Of a stretch of DNA of 64,000 nt, positions 7,867-16,243 are shown piece after piece. How positions within the stretch are numbered: position 1 is the first letter of the stretch; each line of letters opens with the position of its first letter. This DNA is from Micromonospora sp. CPCC 205371 (GTDB lineage: Bacteria; Actinomycetota; Actinomycetes; Mycobacteriales; Micromonosporaceae): the NCBI RefSeq assembly GCF_026130045.1, contig NZ_JAIBNX010000002.1, positions 122,573 to 186,572 on the forward strand, read 5' to 3'. The position numbers and the translations under genes are program-made. The notes beneath the pieces are model-generated. The model did not search any database and was not told the DNA's origin. It saw nothing but the letters and a program-made list of their open reading frames with translations.

Positions 7867-9285
7867 ATGTCGTTCGGTAATCTCGTGAGCGCGCCAGAAA
7901 AGATCGGCTCCTACCGCGTCGAGCGGCTGCTCGGCATCGGTTCATTCGCGACGGTCTGGCTGGGCCACGAGCCGTCGCTGGGCGCCCGCGTGGCGATCAA
8001 GGTATTGGCCGACAACTGGAGCCACGACCTCAGGGTCCGCGAGCGGTTCCTCGACGAGGCCCGCCTGCTGTGGAAGCTGGACCACGAGCGGATCGTCCGG
8101 GTGTACTCGCTCGGCGCCCTGGACGATGGGCGGCCCTACCTGGTGATGGCGTGGGCCGACGGTGGGAGCCTGCGCGATCGGCTCGCCGATGGACCGATGC
8201 CCGTCGGGCCAAGCCTGCGGCTGCTGCGGGAAATCGCCGCGGGCGTCGCCGTCCTGCACGACCACGGGATCGTGCACCGCGACCTGACCCCCGGCAACGT
8301 GCTGTTCCGGTCGCGGTCGGCGACCGCGGCGTCAGCCGGGCTTGCCGACCTCGTCGTGATCGCCGATCTGGGCCTGGCCAAGGCGCTCGCCGCGGCCTCC
8401 GGCCTGACCGCCCGCGCCGGCACTCCCGGCTACATGGCGCCGGAGCAGGACGACCCGCTCGCCGTGGTCGACGCGCGGGCCGACGTGTACGGCCTGGGCC
8501 GGTTGGGGATCAAGCTGCTCGGCACCGCCGACGAGCGAGCCAACGGGCAGGCCAGACTGCGCGATGGCGTACCCCCGATGGTCGCGACCGTGCTACGGAC
8601 CGCGACCGCGCGCCGGCCCAGGGACCGCTATCTGGACGGGGCGGCGTTCGCCGCCGCCTTTGACCGGGCGGTTGGTGGACCGGCCGGATACCAGGCCGCC
8701 GAGGCCACTGAGACGCGCGCGCGAAGCGCCAGCGTGCTGCGCCGGTTCGCGGCCACTCTCGTCCTCCTCTTGGCGGCCTTCTCGGCGGCAGTGGCATCCG
8801 AGTCGACGGGCGGACGGATGCGAGCCGTGCCCGGCAGCGTCACCGACCGGACTGGACAGCTCACGGTGGCGCTCCCAGACGGCTGGCAGGCCAGGCAGGC
8901 GGTTTGGGCGGGTCGGCCGGAGCCGGACGGGAAGGCGCCGGCGGCGCTGGTGGCGACGCCAGACCTTGGCGGGTGGCAGTCCGATCCGGCGGTCCCGGGG
9001 ATGTTCGTCCTGCTCACGCGGGCATCGGGCACACGTTCCGCACCGGCGGAGTTCCTCGCCGGACGGCTACACGCCGGCTGCGCCACCACGCCGGCGCGGA
9101 CAACTCGACAGGCGGGCATCGACTGGACCGTGACGCGCTACGCCTGTCCCGACGGCAAGCCAGTGATCGTCGAGACGGCCGGCGCAACGAGGACCGGCCT
9201 GGTGTACGCACAGATCGCGCCGCCAGCCGGCAGCGGACCGGAGTTCGTCGACGCGCTGCTGGCCGGGATCTTCGTGCGCGGCTAG
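7867..9285 (+). CDS. Transmembrane Ser/Thr protein kinase
   Basis: The 472-residue PknB-type kinase has a Gly-rich loop GIGSFATV (23-30), catalytic Lys45, the HRD motif with D139, DLG (D167) in place of DFG, and GTPGYMAPEQ (185-194). A juxtamembrane region is followed by one membrane helix (about 300-320, VLLLAAFSAAVAS). The C-terminal domain of about 150 residues is extracellular and contains two cysteines. The frame is open upstream to 7747, but that 5' part overlaps the divergent lipoprotein start and is kinase-unlike. I therefore start at the ATG at 7867; the GTG at 7885 is an alternative. The gene overlaps the end of the convergent lipoprotein gene by 4 bases. Confidence 0.92.
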   Translation: MSFGNLVSAPEKIGSYRVERLLGIGSFATVWLGHEPSLGARVAIKVLADNWSHDLRVRERFLDEARLLWKLDHERIVRVYSLGALDDGRPYLVMAWADGGSLRDRLADGPMPVGPSLRLLREIAAGVAVLHDHGIVHRDLTPGNVLFRSRSATAASAGLADLVVIADLGLAKALAAASGLTARAGTPGYMAPEQDDPLAVVDARADVYGLGRLGIKLLGTADERANGQARLRDGVPPMVATVLRTATARRPRDRYLDGAAFAAAFDRAVGGPAGYQAAEATETRARSASVLRRFAATLVLLLAAFSAAVASESTGGRMRAVPGSVTDRTGQLTVALPDGWQARQAVWAGRPEPDGKAPAALVATPDLGGWQSDPAVPGMFVLLTRASGTRSAPAEFLAGRLHAGCATTPARTTRQAGIDWTVTRYACPDGKPVIVETAGATRTGLVYAQIAPPAGSGPEFVDALLAGIFVRG

Positions 9286-9803
9286 GCGTTCACCACGACG
9301 GTGATCACGTCGATCCGCTCGCCCCGCGTGATGGTCACCGTGACGGTGCCCGGGTGCAGGAAGGCGATGTCCTGCACGGCGGCCTCGTAGTTCATGTCGA
9401 CGAGCTCCCGCGGATCGGCGGTGACGAGGCCGGGACCGATCCCCCGAAGCCGCAAGACGCCGCCCGTCTGGAAGCACATCCACCTGTCCGGAACGGGTTC
9501 GTCGCCGCTGACGTCCACATCGTGCCGGACGGCACCTCGACAGGTCGGCGTGACGGACCCGGCCGGCGTCGGCTCGACCGCCGCCGTGGCACCCTGTGTG
9601 GAACGATCCGGCGGTACCGGCGGGCGGCCGGGCCGTGCGACAGCCGGGCCGCTGGGGCTGGCAACGATCGTGCCGCTGGGGCTAGCGACGGCCACGCCGC
9701 TGGGCGTTGCGCTGACGGGCCCGGCGGGCGCCTGAACAGGCAGCGACGAAAGCCGTTCCGGACCACAGCCGGCGACCAAGACCATGGCGACGACCAAGAC
9801 CAT
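9282..9803 (-). CDS. Lipoprotein with one copy of the repeated Cys-containing domain
   Basis: The 173-residue lipoprotein has lipobox LVAGC at about residue 13, a low-complexity linker with repeated ASPSGT-type units, then one domain (about 88-173) homologous to the two in the lipoprotein at 6975. It shares CxxxGxVLRLxxxGPGL, YEAAVQ and PGTVTVTITRG. The signal sequence contains an 18-bp tandem duplication (9770-9805). The N-terminus lacks a positive charge from this ATG, and the frame continues upstream through KLSRPLAVIA, so a non-ATG upstream start inside the sigma-factor gene is possible. It lies 23 bases downstream of the ECF sigma gene on the same strand. Confidence 0.7.
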   Translation of the reverse strand: MVLVVAMVLVAGCGPERLSSLPVQAPAGPVSATPSGVAVASPSGTIVASPSGPAVARPGRPPVPPDRSTQGATAAVEPTPAGSVTPTCRGAVRHDVDVSGDEPVPDRWMCFQTGGVLRLRGIGPGLVTADPRELVDMNYEAAVQDIAFLHPGTVTVTITRGERIDVITVVVNA

Positions 9804-9826
9804 GGCGATGACAGCGAGCGGGCGGC

Positions 9827-10297
9827 TCAGCTTGGCCGGCCGCCGTCCAGTCGCACCCTGAGCCGGCGCCTGCCCTCGTGGATACGTGACTTCACCGTCC
9901 CTTCCGGCACTTCCAGCAGGGCGGCGATCTCCCGGTAGCTCAGGCCAACGATGTCTCGCAAGGTCACCGGCTCCGCCAGGTCCGGTCCAATATTGTCGAG
10001 CGCGTCGAGCAGGTCCAACCGGGTACCCGCGACCACGCTCGTCCGTTGAGGATCGGCCCGATCCGGCGGCACCTCCCCCGCCTCAGCGGCGAACCGGCGA
10101 CGCAACACCTGGTAGGTCGACCGCGCGCGATTGGCCGCGACCCTATGCATCCACGTGCGGAACGCGGCCCGACCCTCAAACCTGCTTATCCCCCTGGCCA
10201 ACGCCAGCAGCGCGTCCTGACACGCCTCTTCGGCATCCTCGCGGTTGGGAAGGAAACGTGCACACACCCGCAACACCTCCGGGCGTACCGCCACCAA
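9827..10297 (-). CDS. ECF RNA polymerase sigma factor, start codon uncertain
   Basis: The protein has sigma region 2 (CARFLPNREDAEEACQDALL, then ...FRTWMHRVAANRAR) and region 4 (VTLRDIVGLSYREIAALLEV, then PEGTVKSRIHEGRRRLR). The first usable codon in frame is the GTG at 10297. Homology-like sequence continues upstream for about 34 residues (LERLARDAAEGAPGALDALL), which is typical ECF N-terminus. A TGA at 10400-10402 closes the frame and no ATG, GTG or TTG lies at its beginning; only ATA at 10399 follows a GGAG (10409-10412). Either translation starts at an unusual codon or there is a small indel or sequencing error. No anti-sigma gene is adjacent. The lipoproteins and kinase next door are candidate partners or targets. 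Confidence 0.85.
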   Translation of the reverse strand: MVAVRPEVLRVCARFLPNREDAEEACQDALLALARGISRFEGRAAFRTWMHRVAANRARSTYQVLRRRFAAEAGEVPPDRADPQRTSVVAGTRLDLLDALDNIGPDLAEPVTLRDIVGLSYREIAALLEVPEGTVKSRIHEGRRRLRVRLDGGRPS

Positions 10298-10478
10298 TAG
10301 CGCGTCCAGCGCGCCTGGCGCGCCCTCCGCGGCGTCTCGGGCCAGCCGTTCGAGGTCAGAGGCGTACCCGGCACCGTGCGGGTCGACGGGACGTATTCAG
10401 GTTTTCTCCATGGTTAGAGCATGCGCCCTAACGATGCCCTCCGATACGTGAACGTGGTGCCACTTTCGAATCCGCAGG

Positions 10479-12137
10479 TCAGGACCGGCGTGCCGGCCGA
10501 TCAGGCAGTAGTCGCTCCTCATGATCGAGTTCGCGTTCCAGTACTCGCAAACCTTCGTCAGGAAGGCGGCCGGCATCCCGCCACCGCAGCAATTCCTCGC
10601 GTTGGGCGTCGATCGCCACGCGGCGGACGTGTAGCGCCGCCTCGTACCGCGGCGAGACCGGCAGGTCGGCCGAATCGGTCTCGCGGAGCAGGTCCAGCCG
10701 GCCCTGATAACGGTGCAACCGCGCCCCCAACTGCCCGCGCATCGTCTCGATCACATCGATGTGGATGTCGTCGTGCTCCTGATCCTCCAGCTCGTCGAGT
10801 GTGGCGAGCGCGGCCTCGACAGAGGCCGCACGCGCCTCGTTGCGCAGCCGGGCCTGGTCGGTCTCGTTGGCGCGCAACCCGAGCGCCCGGACGATCGGAG
10901 CGAAGGTGAGGCCTTGCCCTACGAGAGTGACCAGCACCACGACGAACGTGCAGAACAGCAGCAGATCGCGATCCGGGAAAGGGGCCCCGCTGTCAGTGAC
11001 CAGCGGGAGCGTGAAAATCGCCGCGAGACTGATCACGCCCCGCGTACCCGACCAGCTCAAGGCGGCGACCTCCCGGCCGGTCAGTCGCTGATTCTGGCCG
11101 TCGTCGCCTTCCCGCCCGTCCCCACCCAGCCACGTGTGCAGCGAACGCGGCAGCGACTGGGTCAGCACCAGCCACAGGGGCCGCAGCAACAGAACGACGC
11201 CCACCGTGATCGCGACCGCCACGACGATCGTGGACGTGTCGTACTTCGCCAAGCCGCGTACGACCTCGGGCAACTGCTGGCCGATCAGCAGGAACACGAA
11301 GCCTTCGAGCAGGAAGTCGACCAGCCGCCACACCGCGTTCGTCTGCAGCCGGCTCGCGCCCGACGCCGACCGGGGCGTGTGGTGGCCGACGATCAGCCCC
11401 GCGACGACCACCGCCAGTACGCCCGAGACATGGATTCGCTCCCCGAGCAGGTACGCGGCGAACGGGGTGGCCAGCGAGACGGCGTTGACCATTAGGGGAT
11501 CGCCGCTCAACGGCCGCAACAGCAGACGGACCGCGAACGCGACCACCACGCCCACGGCGACACCGCCGGCCGCCGCAACCAGGAACTGGCCGAGCGCGGA
11601 CGGGACCGTGAAGCCATCACCGGTGGCCGCCGCGGCGGCGACGCTCAGGATCGTTAGCGCGGTGGCGTCGTTCAACAACCCCTCGCCCTGGATGAGCGTG
11701 AGCAGCCTCGGCGGCAGCCCCACTCTGCGCCCGACCGCCAGCGCGGCCACCGGATCGGGTGGCGCCACCGCGGCCCCGACCGCGATTCCCGCGGCCAAAC
11801 CCGCACCGGCGACAAACCACGCGAAGCCAAAGCCGATCACCAGCGCGGTGAGCAGAACCAGAACCACCGAAAGGCTCACCACGGTGCGCAGGTTGCGACG
11901 AATCGCCAGCAACGAGGAGTCCAAAGCGGCGCTGTACAGAAGCGGCGGCAACACGAACGTCAGCACGATCTCCGGATCGAGCACAACATTGGGTCCCGGC
12001 AACAACGAATACGCGATCCCGACGATCGGCAGCAGCGCCGCCGCCGGCAAGCCGATCCGATCGGCGACCCACCGCACCACGACGACCACCGCGACGGCGG
12101 CAAGGACGAAAAGCAGAACCGACTCGACGCTCACCAC
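10479..12137 (-). CDS. Na+/H+ antiporter, CPA1 (NhaP) family
   Basis: The 552-residue membrane protein has about twelve hydrophobic helices over the first 400 residues. The CPA1 ion-binding signature is present as GEGLLNDATALT, preceded by AAVAPPDPVAALAVG. A cytoplasmic tail of about 150 residues is predicted as charged helices. It exchanges monovalent cations for protons across the cytoplasmic membrane for pH and salt homeostasis. The start is the GTG at 12137, or the adjacent GTG at 12134, behind GGAGAATGGC. No regulator is linked. Confidence 0.92.
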   Translation of the reverse strand: MVSVESVLLFVLAAVAVVVVVRWVADRIGLPAAALLPIVGIAYSLLPGPNVVLDPEIVLTFVLPPLLYSAALDSSLLAIRRNLRTVVSLSVVLVLLTALVIGFGFAWFVAGAGLAAGIAVGAAVAPPDPVAALAVGRRVGLPPRLLTLIQGEGLLNDATALTILSVAAAAATGDGFTVPSALGQFLVAAAGGVAVGVVVAFAVRLLLRPLSGDPLMVNAVSLATPFAAYLLGERIHVSGVLAVVVAGLIVGHHTPRSASGASRLQTNAVWRLVDFLLEGFVFLLIGQQLPEVVRGLAKYDTSTIVVAVAITVGVVLLLRPLWLVLTQSLPRSLHTWLGGDGREGDDGQNQRLTGREVAALSWSGTRGVISLAAIFTLPLVTDSGAPFPDRDLLLFCTFVVVLVTLVGQGLTFAPIVRALGLRANETDQARLRNEARAASVEAALATLDELEDQEHDDIHIDVIETMRGQLGARLHRYQGRLDLLRETDSADLPVSPRYEAALHVRRVAIDAQREELLRWRDAGRLPDEGLRVLERELDHEERLLPDRPARRS

Positions 12138-12210
12138 GCCATTCTCCGGTCTTACCGATCATAAGGCTGGACCGAACGCGTGTACGATGAAGGTATTCCG
12201 GAATCGACGA

Positions 12211-12248
12211 CATCCACATTGAGGTGACCACCACACGTCTTGTGGATG
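12211..12248. repeat. Inverted repeat in the pyrophosphatase leader
   Basis: CATCCACA (12211-12218) and TGTGGATG (12241-12248) are exact 8-bp reverse complements. A nested CCACA/TGTGG pair (12231-12235/12241-12245) offers an alternative, mutually exclusive hairpin. It lies 62 bases upstream of the pyrophosphatase start, in the presumed 5' leader. Confidence 0.45.
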
Positions 12249-12309
12249 GACGGCAGCCTGCCGCTGGCCCTGGCGCTGCTGATCGCGGCCGCCGCGCAAG
12301 GAGCCAACC

Positions 12310-12870
12310 ATGAGTGCCATGACCGCCGCCGAACGGGCGGTCAGCCGGAAGCTACAGAAGGGTTTCGGCATGGAGTTTGACGTCACCGTGGAGATCCCCA
12401 GGGGCACTCGCAACAGGTATGTGATGGATCGGCGGACCGGTCGCATCCGGCTCGATCGGACCCTGTTCACGGCGACCCAGTACCCTGCCGACTTCGGTTT
12501 CATCGAAGACAGCCTGGGCGAGGACGGCGATCCGCTCGACGCGCTGGTGCTCGTGCAGGAGCCGACCTTCCCCGGCTGCCTGATCCGGTGCCGACCCATC
12601 GGCATGTTCCGGATGCGGGACCACATGCGGCCGGACCCCAAGGTGCTGTGCGTGCCCACCGCCGACCTGCGCGTCGCACACCTGGTCGACATCGCAGACC
12701 TGGAATACTTCTACAAGCTGGAGATCCAGCACTTCTTCCACGTCTATCAGGACCTCGAACCAGGCACCCGCATCGACCTCGAACATGGGGTCTGGGCCGA
12801 CCGCACCGAGGCAGAGGCGGAAGTCAAACAGTCACAAGACCGTGTCCGCCCATCCCTTGTCCAGCGGTGA
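12310..12870 (+). CDS. ppa: Inorganic pyrophosphatase
   Basis: The 186-residue family I soluble pyrophosphatase hydrolyses PPi to two phosphates. The signature DGDPLDALVLV carries the metal-binding Asp triad, and EIPRGTRNRYVMD and YPADFGFIEDS are in register. The second acidic cluster reads RDHMRPDPKVLCVP instead of the usual (T/R)DExGxDxKVxxVP, so at least one acidic residue is missing. I keep the ATG at 12310 because of AAGGAG 7 bases upstream. This gives about 19 extra N-terminal residues relative to actinobacterial Ppa, which usually begin near the MEFDVTVEIPRG position. The altered site suggests a diverged paralog beside a housekeeping enzyme elsewhere. Confidence 0.9.
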   Translation: MSAMTAAERAVSRKLQKGFGMEFDVTVEIPRGTRNRYVMDRRTGRIRLDRTLFTATQYPADFGFIEDSLGEDGDPLDALVLVQEPTFPGCLIRCRPIGMFRMRDHMRPDPKVLCVPTADLRVAHLVDIADLEYFYKLEIQHFFHVYQDLEPGTRIDLEHGVWADRTEAEAEVKQSQDRVRPSLVQR

Positions 12871-12948
12871 GCACCATTCGGGAACACCCCAGCGGCCGAT
12901 CGGGCCTGCAAGGAGGACGTCATTTCCGCACCGTCACACCTGCCACCG

Positions 12949-13782
12949 ATGCACGAGACCGATGCCGAACAGATTGCCCGGGCCAACGCGAGCGGCCGGG
13001 TTCCCGTGATGTTCATTCACGGCCTGTGGCTGCTGCCCAGTAGCTGGGACCGTTGGGGACGGGTCTTCGCCGCTGCCGGGTATGCGCCGCTGTGCCCCGG
13101 CTGGCCGGACGCCCCAGACACCGTCGCGGACGCTTACGCGAACCCGGCCGTCTTCGCCAACAAGACCGTGGGTCAGGTGGCCGAGCATTACGCCGCGACC
13201 ATCGGCAAGCTGGACAAGAAGCCGGTCCTGGTCGGGCACTCGTTCGGCGGTCTGCTCACCCAGATCCTCGCCGGACGCGGCCTGGCCGCGGCGTCGGTCG
13301 TCGTCGACTCCGCACCGCTGCGTGGCATGCTGCCGCTGCCCATCTCGGCGCCGCGCTCGGCGGCGGAGGTCGCGCCCAACCCCGCCAGCCGTCACCGCGC
13401 CGTTCCGCTGACCTTCGAGCAGTTCCGGTACGCGTTCGGCAACGCGATCTCCGAAGGCGAGGCCAAGGACCTGTTCGAGGCCTTCGCCGTACCGGCCGCC
13501 GGCGTGCCGACCGTCCAGGCGGCAGCCGCCAGCCTCAACCCGTGGACCGAGGCGAAGGTCAACAGCACCAACCCCGACCGTGGGCCGATGCTGATCATCT
13601 CCGGGAACAACGACAACACTGTGCCCACGGCCATCAGCGAAGCCATCTTCGACAAGCAGCGACGCAACCCCCGAGTGACCCAGTTCGTCGAGATGCCCAA
13701 CCGGGGTCATTCGCTGACCATCGACGGCGGTTGGCGAAAGGTCGCCGACACGGCGCTCGTCTTCGTCACGCGCTACGCGTAG
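12949..13782 (+). CDS. Alpha/beta hydrolase
   Basis: The 277-residue cytosolic hydrolase has an oxyanion segment HGLW, nucleophile elbow GHSFGG, acid D in SGNNDNTVP and catalytic His in NRGHSLTID. There is no signal peptide. The substrate cannot be read from sequence. The best matches in my recollection are generic lysophospholipase or haloalkane-dehalogenase-like hydrolases of actinobacteria. A CTGCAAGGAGG-type site lies about 35 bases upstream of this ATG, so a start slightly upstream in an unusual codon is conceivable. It is convergent with the transglutaminase-like gene. Confidence 0.85.
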   Translation: MHETDAEQIARANASGRVPVMFIHGLWLLPSSWDRWGRVFAAAGYAPLCPGWPDAPDTVADAYANPAVFANKTVGQVAEHYAATIGKLDKKPVLVGHSFGGLLTQILAGRGLAAASVVVDSAPLRGMLPLPISAPRSAAEVAPNPASRHRAVPLTFEQFRYAFGNAISEGEAKDLFEAFAVPAAGVPTVQAAAASLNPWTEAKVNSTNPDRGPMLIISGNNDNTVPTAISEAIFDKQRRNPRVTQFVEMPNRGHSLTIDGGWRKVADTALVFVTRYA

Positions 13783-13818
13783 GAAGCCGACCGGCGCGGC
13801 ACCGGGCTAGCGAAGGGA

Positions 13819-14649
13819 TCAGCCGAGGGCAGCGAGCTGATCGTGGTCGTCCAGCGGCAGCTCGCCGGCGGCTGTCGCGTTGATTGTCAGGCTGCGTAGT
13901 TCGGCGCGACCTGCGGTCACCGTGATGAACGCGGTGTCGGCGGCGTCCCTGCCCGTGGCGATGCGGACCAGGGTCGGCCGGGGCGCCAATCGCGTCGCGT
14001 CCCACACCTGCCAGCGGCCATCGATCTCCGCCTCCACCACGGCATGGAAGTCCATCGGGGCCAGGCCGGGTGCGTAGACGGAGGCGATGCGCGCGGGGAC
14101 ATCAACCGCCCGGCAGAGCGCGGCCACCAGGTGGGCGAAGTCGCGGCAGACGCCGCGGGCGGCGATCAGGGTGTCTATCGCGTCGGTGGTCGGGCCGCTG
14201 GTTTCGGACACGTACGCGACGTGCCGCCACACGTAGTCGCAGATGGCCCGCACGCGCTCCAAGGCCGTCGGCGGTTCGCCGAAATGGCTCTGCGCCATGC
14301 CGGCAAGCCGGTCTGATGGGCAGTACCGGCTGGGGCGTAAGGCCTCGATCCGCTCCTCGTCGGTCACCCGCGCGGGCATCCCGGCGCCGCCAGCGACCGT
14401 CGCGGCGTAGTCGACGGTCACGGTGCCCGGCTCGACATGGACCAGGTGCTGCCGGCCGCCGATCGCGCCAGCGAGCTCCTGAGCGGGCATCGGGACCGTG
14501 TTGTTGACGATCTCCAGGCGTTCGCTGATCGTGGCCTCGTGGCGGCGGGCGGCTGCGATCTGGATCACAACGGTGGCCGGCGTGGCCACGTCAAGGGTGA
14601 GCGTGCAGCCGACACGACTCGCCTGGCGATCCGAGTCCGGCCGGCTCAC
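13819..14649 (-). CDS. Transglutaminase-like cysteine protease/peptidase
   Basis: The 276-residue protein has an N-terminal beta-rich domain (about 10-100) followed by a transglutaminase core. Catalytic Cys lies in GVCRDFAHL, His in MDFHAVVE and Asp in VWDATRLAP, all well spaced. These cytosolic bacterial proteins are usually of unknown substrate and are often found with alpha-E and circularly permuted ATP-grasp peptide ligases, which are not seen here. The start GTG overlaps the stop of the small upstream gene by 4 bases (GTGA), so the two are coupled. Confidence 0.88.
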   Translation of the reverse strand: MSRPDSDRQASRVGCTLTLDVATPATVVIQIAAARRHEATISERLEIVNNTVPMPAQELAGAIGGRQHLVHVEPGTVTVDYAATVAGGAGMPARVTDEERIEALRPSRYCPSDRLAGMAQSHFGEPPTALERVRAICDYVWRHVAYVSETSGPTTDAIDTLIAARGVCRDFAHLVAALCRAVDVPARIASVYAPGLAPMDFHAVVEAEIDGRWQVWDATRLAPRPTLVRIATGRDAADTAFITVTAGRAELRSLTINATAAGELPLDDHDQLAALG

Positions 14650-14837
14650 GTGCGGCGGTCGGGCGCATCGACGGGTCCGGCGTCGAACGGTGCCCGGAGG
14701 CGCGTCATCGCGGCCTCACTCTCGTCGGGCAGGGCTTGGGGCTGGCCAGGCGTGTCGGCGTCCGGCGCCGACCGGAAGAGGTCTCCGTACGATTCGAGTG
14801 CCTCCCGTGCGCGATCGGGTGTGTGCTCACTGGTCAT
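14646..14837 (-). CDS. Small acidic hypothetical protein
   Basis: The 63-residue protein is rich in Asp, Glu, Pro and Ala, with no membrane helix or motif. It is supported as real by GGAG five bases before the ATG and a 4-base GTGA overlap with the transglutaminase-like gene. Codon bias matches the neighbours. Function unknown. Confidence 0.6.
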   Translation of the reverse strand: MTSEHTPDRAREALESYGDLFRSAPDADTPGQPQALPDESEAAMTRLRAPFDAGPVDAPDRRT

Positions 14838-15043
14838 TTGGGCTCCATTTGCAAGCGGCTAAAGCGAGAAGGTGTCGCGAACGCGAGCCGGCGGTTGGGC
14901 ACTGCCGCGTACTCTGAAGGCCAACCGTACGCGCAGGCGTACTCGCTCGCTCGAGGCAGGGCTCGCGCTTGCGCCGTGAGCCATGACGCAGTTCCATAGT
15001 GGACGGATGAGCGATAGATGTCGAAGATTGACCGGCCGGCCCA
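14838..15043. other. Intergenic stretch with divergent promoters
   Basis: About 206 bases between the leftward small gene and the rightward glycosyltransferase. I see no ORF with coding character, no tRNA-like fold and no clear palindrome longer than 6 bp. It presumably holds the two divergent promoters. Confidence 0.5.
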
Positions 15044-16045
15044 GTGAGGGTGGCGCTGCTGGGTCCGGTGGCCTGGCGTACGCCGCCGCGCCACTACGGG
15101 CCGTGGGAGCAGGTGACGAGCCTGCTGGCCGAGGGCCTGGTCGCCCGAGGTGTGGAGGTGACCCTGTTCGCCACGCTGGACTCGGTGACCTCGGCTCGCC
15201 TTGATGGGGTGTGCCCGCGGGGATACGCCGAAGATCCCGGCCTGGACGGGCGGGTGTGGGAGGCGATGCATGTCGCCCATGCGCTGGCCAGGTCCGCGGA
15301 GTTCGACCTGGTGCACAACCACCTGGACTGGTTGCCGCTGGCCTTCGCCGAGCACTGCCAGGCTCCGTTGCTGACCACCGTGCATGGGTTCTCCGGTGCG
15401 GGGATTCTGCCGGCGTACGCCAAGGCGCGTTCGGCCTACGTGTCGATCTCTGACGCGGACCGCACTGACGGTCTGGACTACGTCGCGACGGTGTACCACG
15501 GTGTTGATCTCGATGGGCTCCCGTTCGCGCCCGATGGCGGGCCAGGGCTGGTCGCTTTCGGCCGGATACATCCGGACAAGGGCACCCATACCGCGATCGA
15601 GATCGCGCGGGCGGCGGGCCGGCCGCTGACGATCTGCGGGATCGTCCAGGACCAGCGGTACTTCGAGGAGAAGGTGGCCCCACACATCGACGGCGAGCGG
15701 GTTACCTTCCTGGGTTCGGTCGGACCGCTGCGCCGCGGTGAGATCCTCGGCGCCAGCGCGGCTCTGCTTCATCCGATCGCCTTCGACGAGCCGTTCGGTC
15801 TGTCGGTCGTGGAGTCGATGGCGTGCGGTACACCGGTGGTGGCGTACCGGCGCGGGTCGATGCCCGAGGTCGTCGACGAGGGTGTGACCGGGTTTCTGGT
15901 GGACACCGTCGAGCAGGCGGCGACGGCCGTCGCGCGGATCGCCACGGTCGACCGGGCGGCCTGCCGGGCCCGTGCCCACCAGCGCTTCGACGCCGATCGG
16001 ATGGTGACCGACTACCTGCGCGTCTATCGCGAAATCGTTCGCTGA
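15044..16045 (+). CDS. GT4 glycosyltransferase
   Basis: The 333-residue GT-B enzyme has an N-terminal acceptor domain (Gly-rich start MRVALLGPVAW, HNHLDWLPL, TTVHGFS). The C-terminal nucleotide-sugar domain carries the GT4 hallmark EPFGLSVVESMACGTPVVAY and RGSMPEVVDEG. It begins at a GTG with no clear ribosome site. It is the first of five same-strand genes (another GT4, a toroid protein, GH130, DivIVA). The donor may be a GDP- or UDP-sugar; the GH130 neighbour favours mannose chemistry, but this is inference. Confidence 0.9.
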   Translation: MRVALLGPVAWRTPPRHYGPWEQVTSLLAEGLVARGVEVTLFATLDSVTSARLDGVCPRGYAEDPGLDGRVWEAMHVAHALARSAEFDLVHNHLDWLPLAFAEHCQAPLLTTVHGFSGAGILPAYAKARSAYVSISDADRTDGLDYVATVYHGVDLDGLPFAPDGGPGLVAFGRIHPDKGTHTAIEIARAAGRPLTICGIVQDQRYFEEKVAPHIDGERVTFLGSVGPLRRGEILGASAALLHPIAFDEPFGLSVVESMACGTPVVAYRRGSMPEVVDEGVTGFLVDTVEQAATAVARIATVDRAACRARAHQRFDADRMVTDYLRVYREIVR

Positions 16046-16243
16046 CTGCCGCTCCTGATAGGCTCGGCTAGCCGAGATTCTCCGAGAATCCGGCGCAGGT
16101 TCGCGGCAGGCCAGATCCCGCAGGGCGGCGGTCGGCGCGCGCCCGTTCCGCTCGCCAAACACGCTGGCCGGTGGGCGCCTTTCCACGCGTGAGGCACGCT
16201 GCCCATACATGTGGAGGCGGCCGACAACCGGAAGGCACGGTAT
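16046..16243. other. Gap between the two glycosyltransferase genes
   Basis: About 198 bases with no coding character. CTCGGCTAGCCGAG (16061-16074) is a perfect 14-bp palindrome, overlapped by GAGATTCTCCGAGAATC further on. These could be a terminator for the first GT gene or an operator for the four-gene unit that follows. Confidence 0.5.

Noticed and set aside
10713-12222. Two overlapping long frames on the plus strand opposite the antiporter
   Set aside because: No motifs or ribosome sites; the minus strand has the CPA1 signature and hydrophobic helices.
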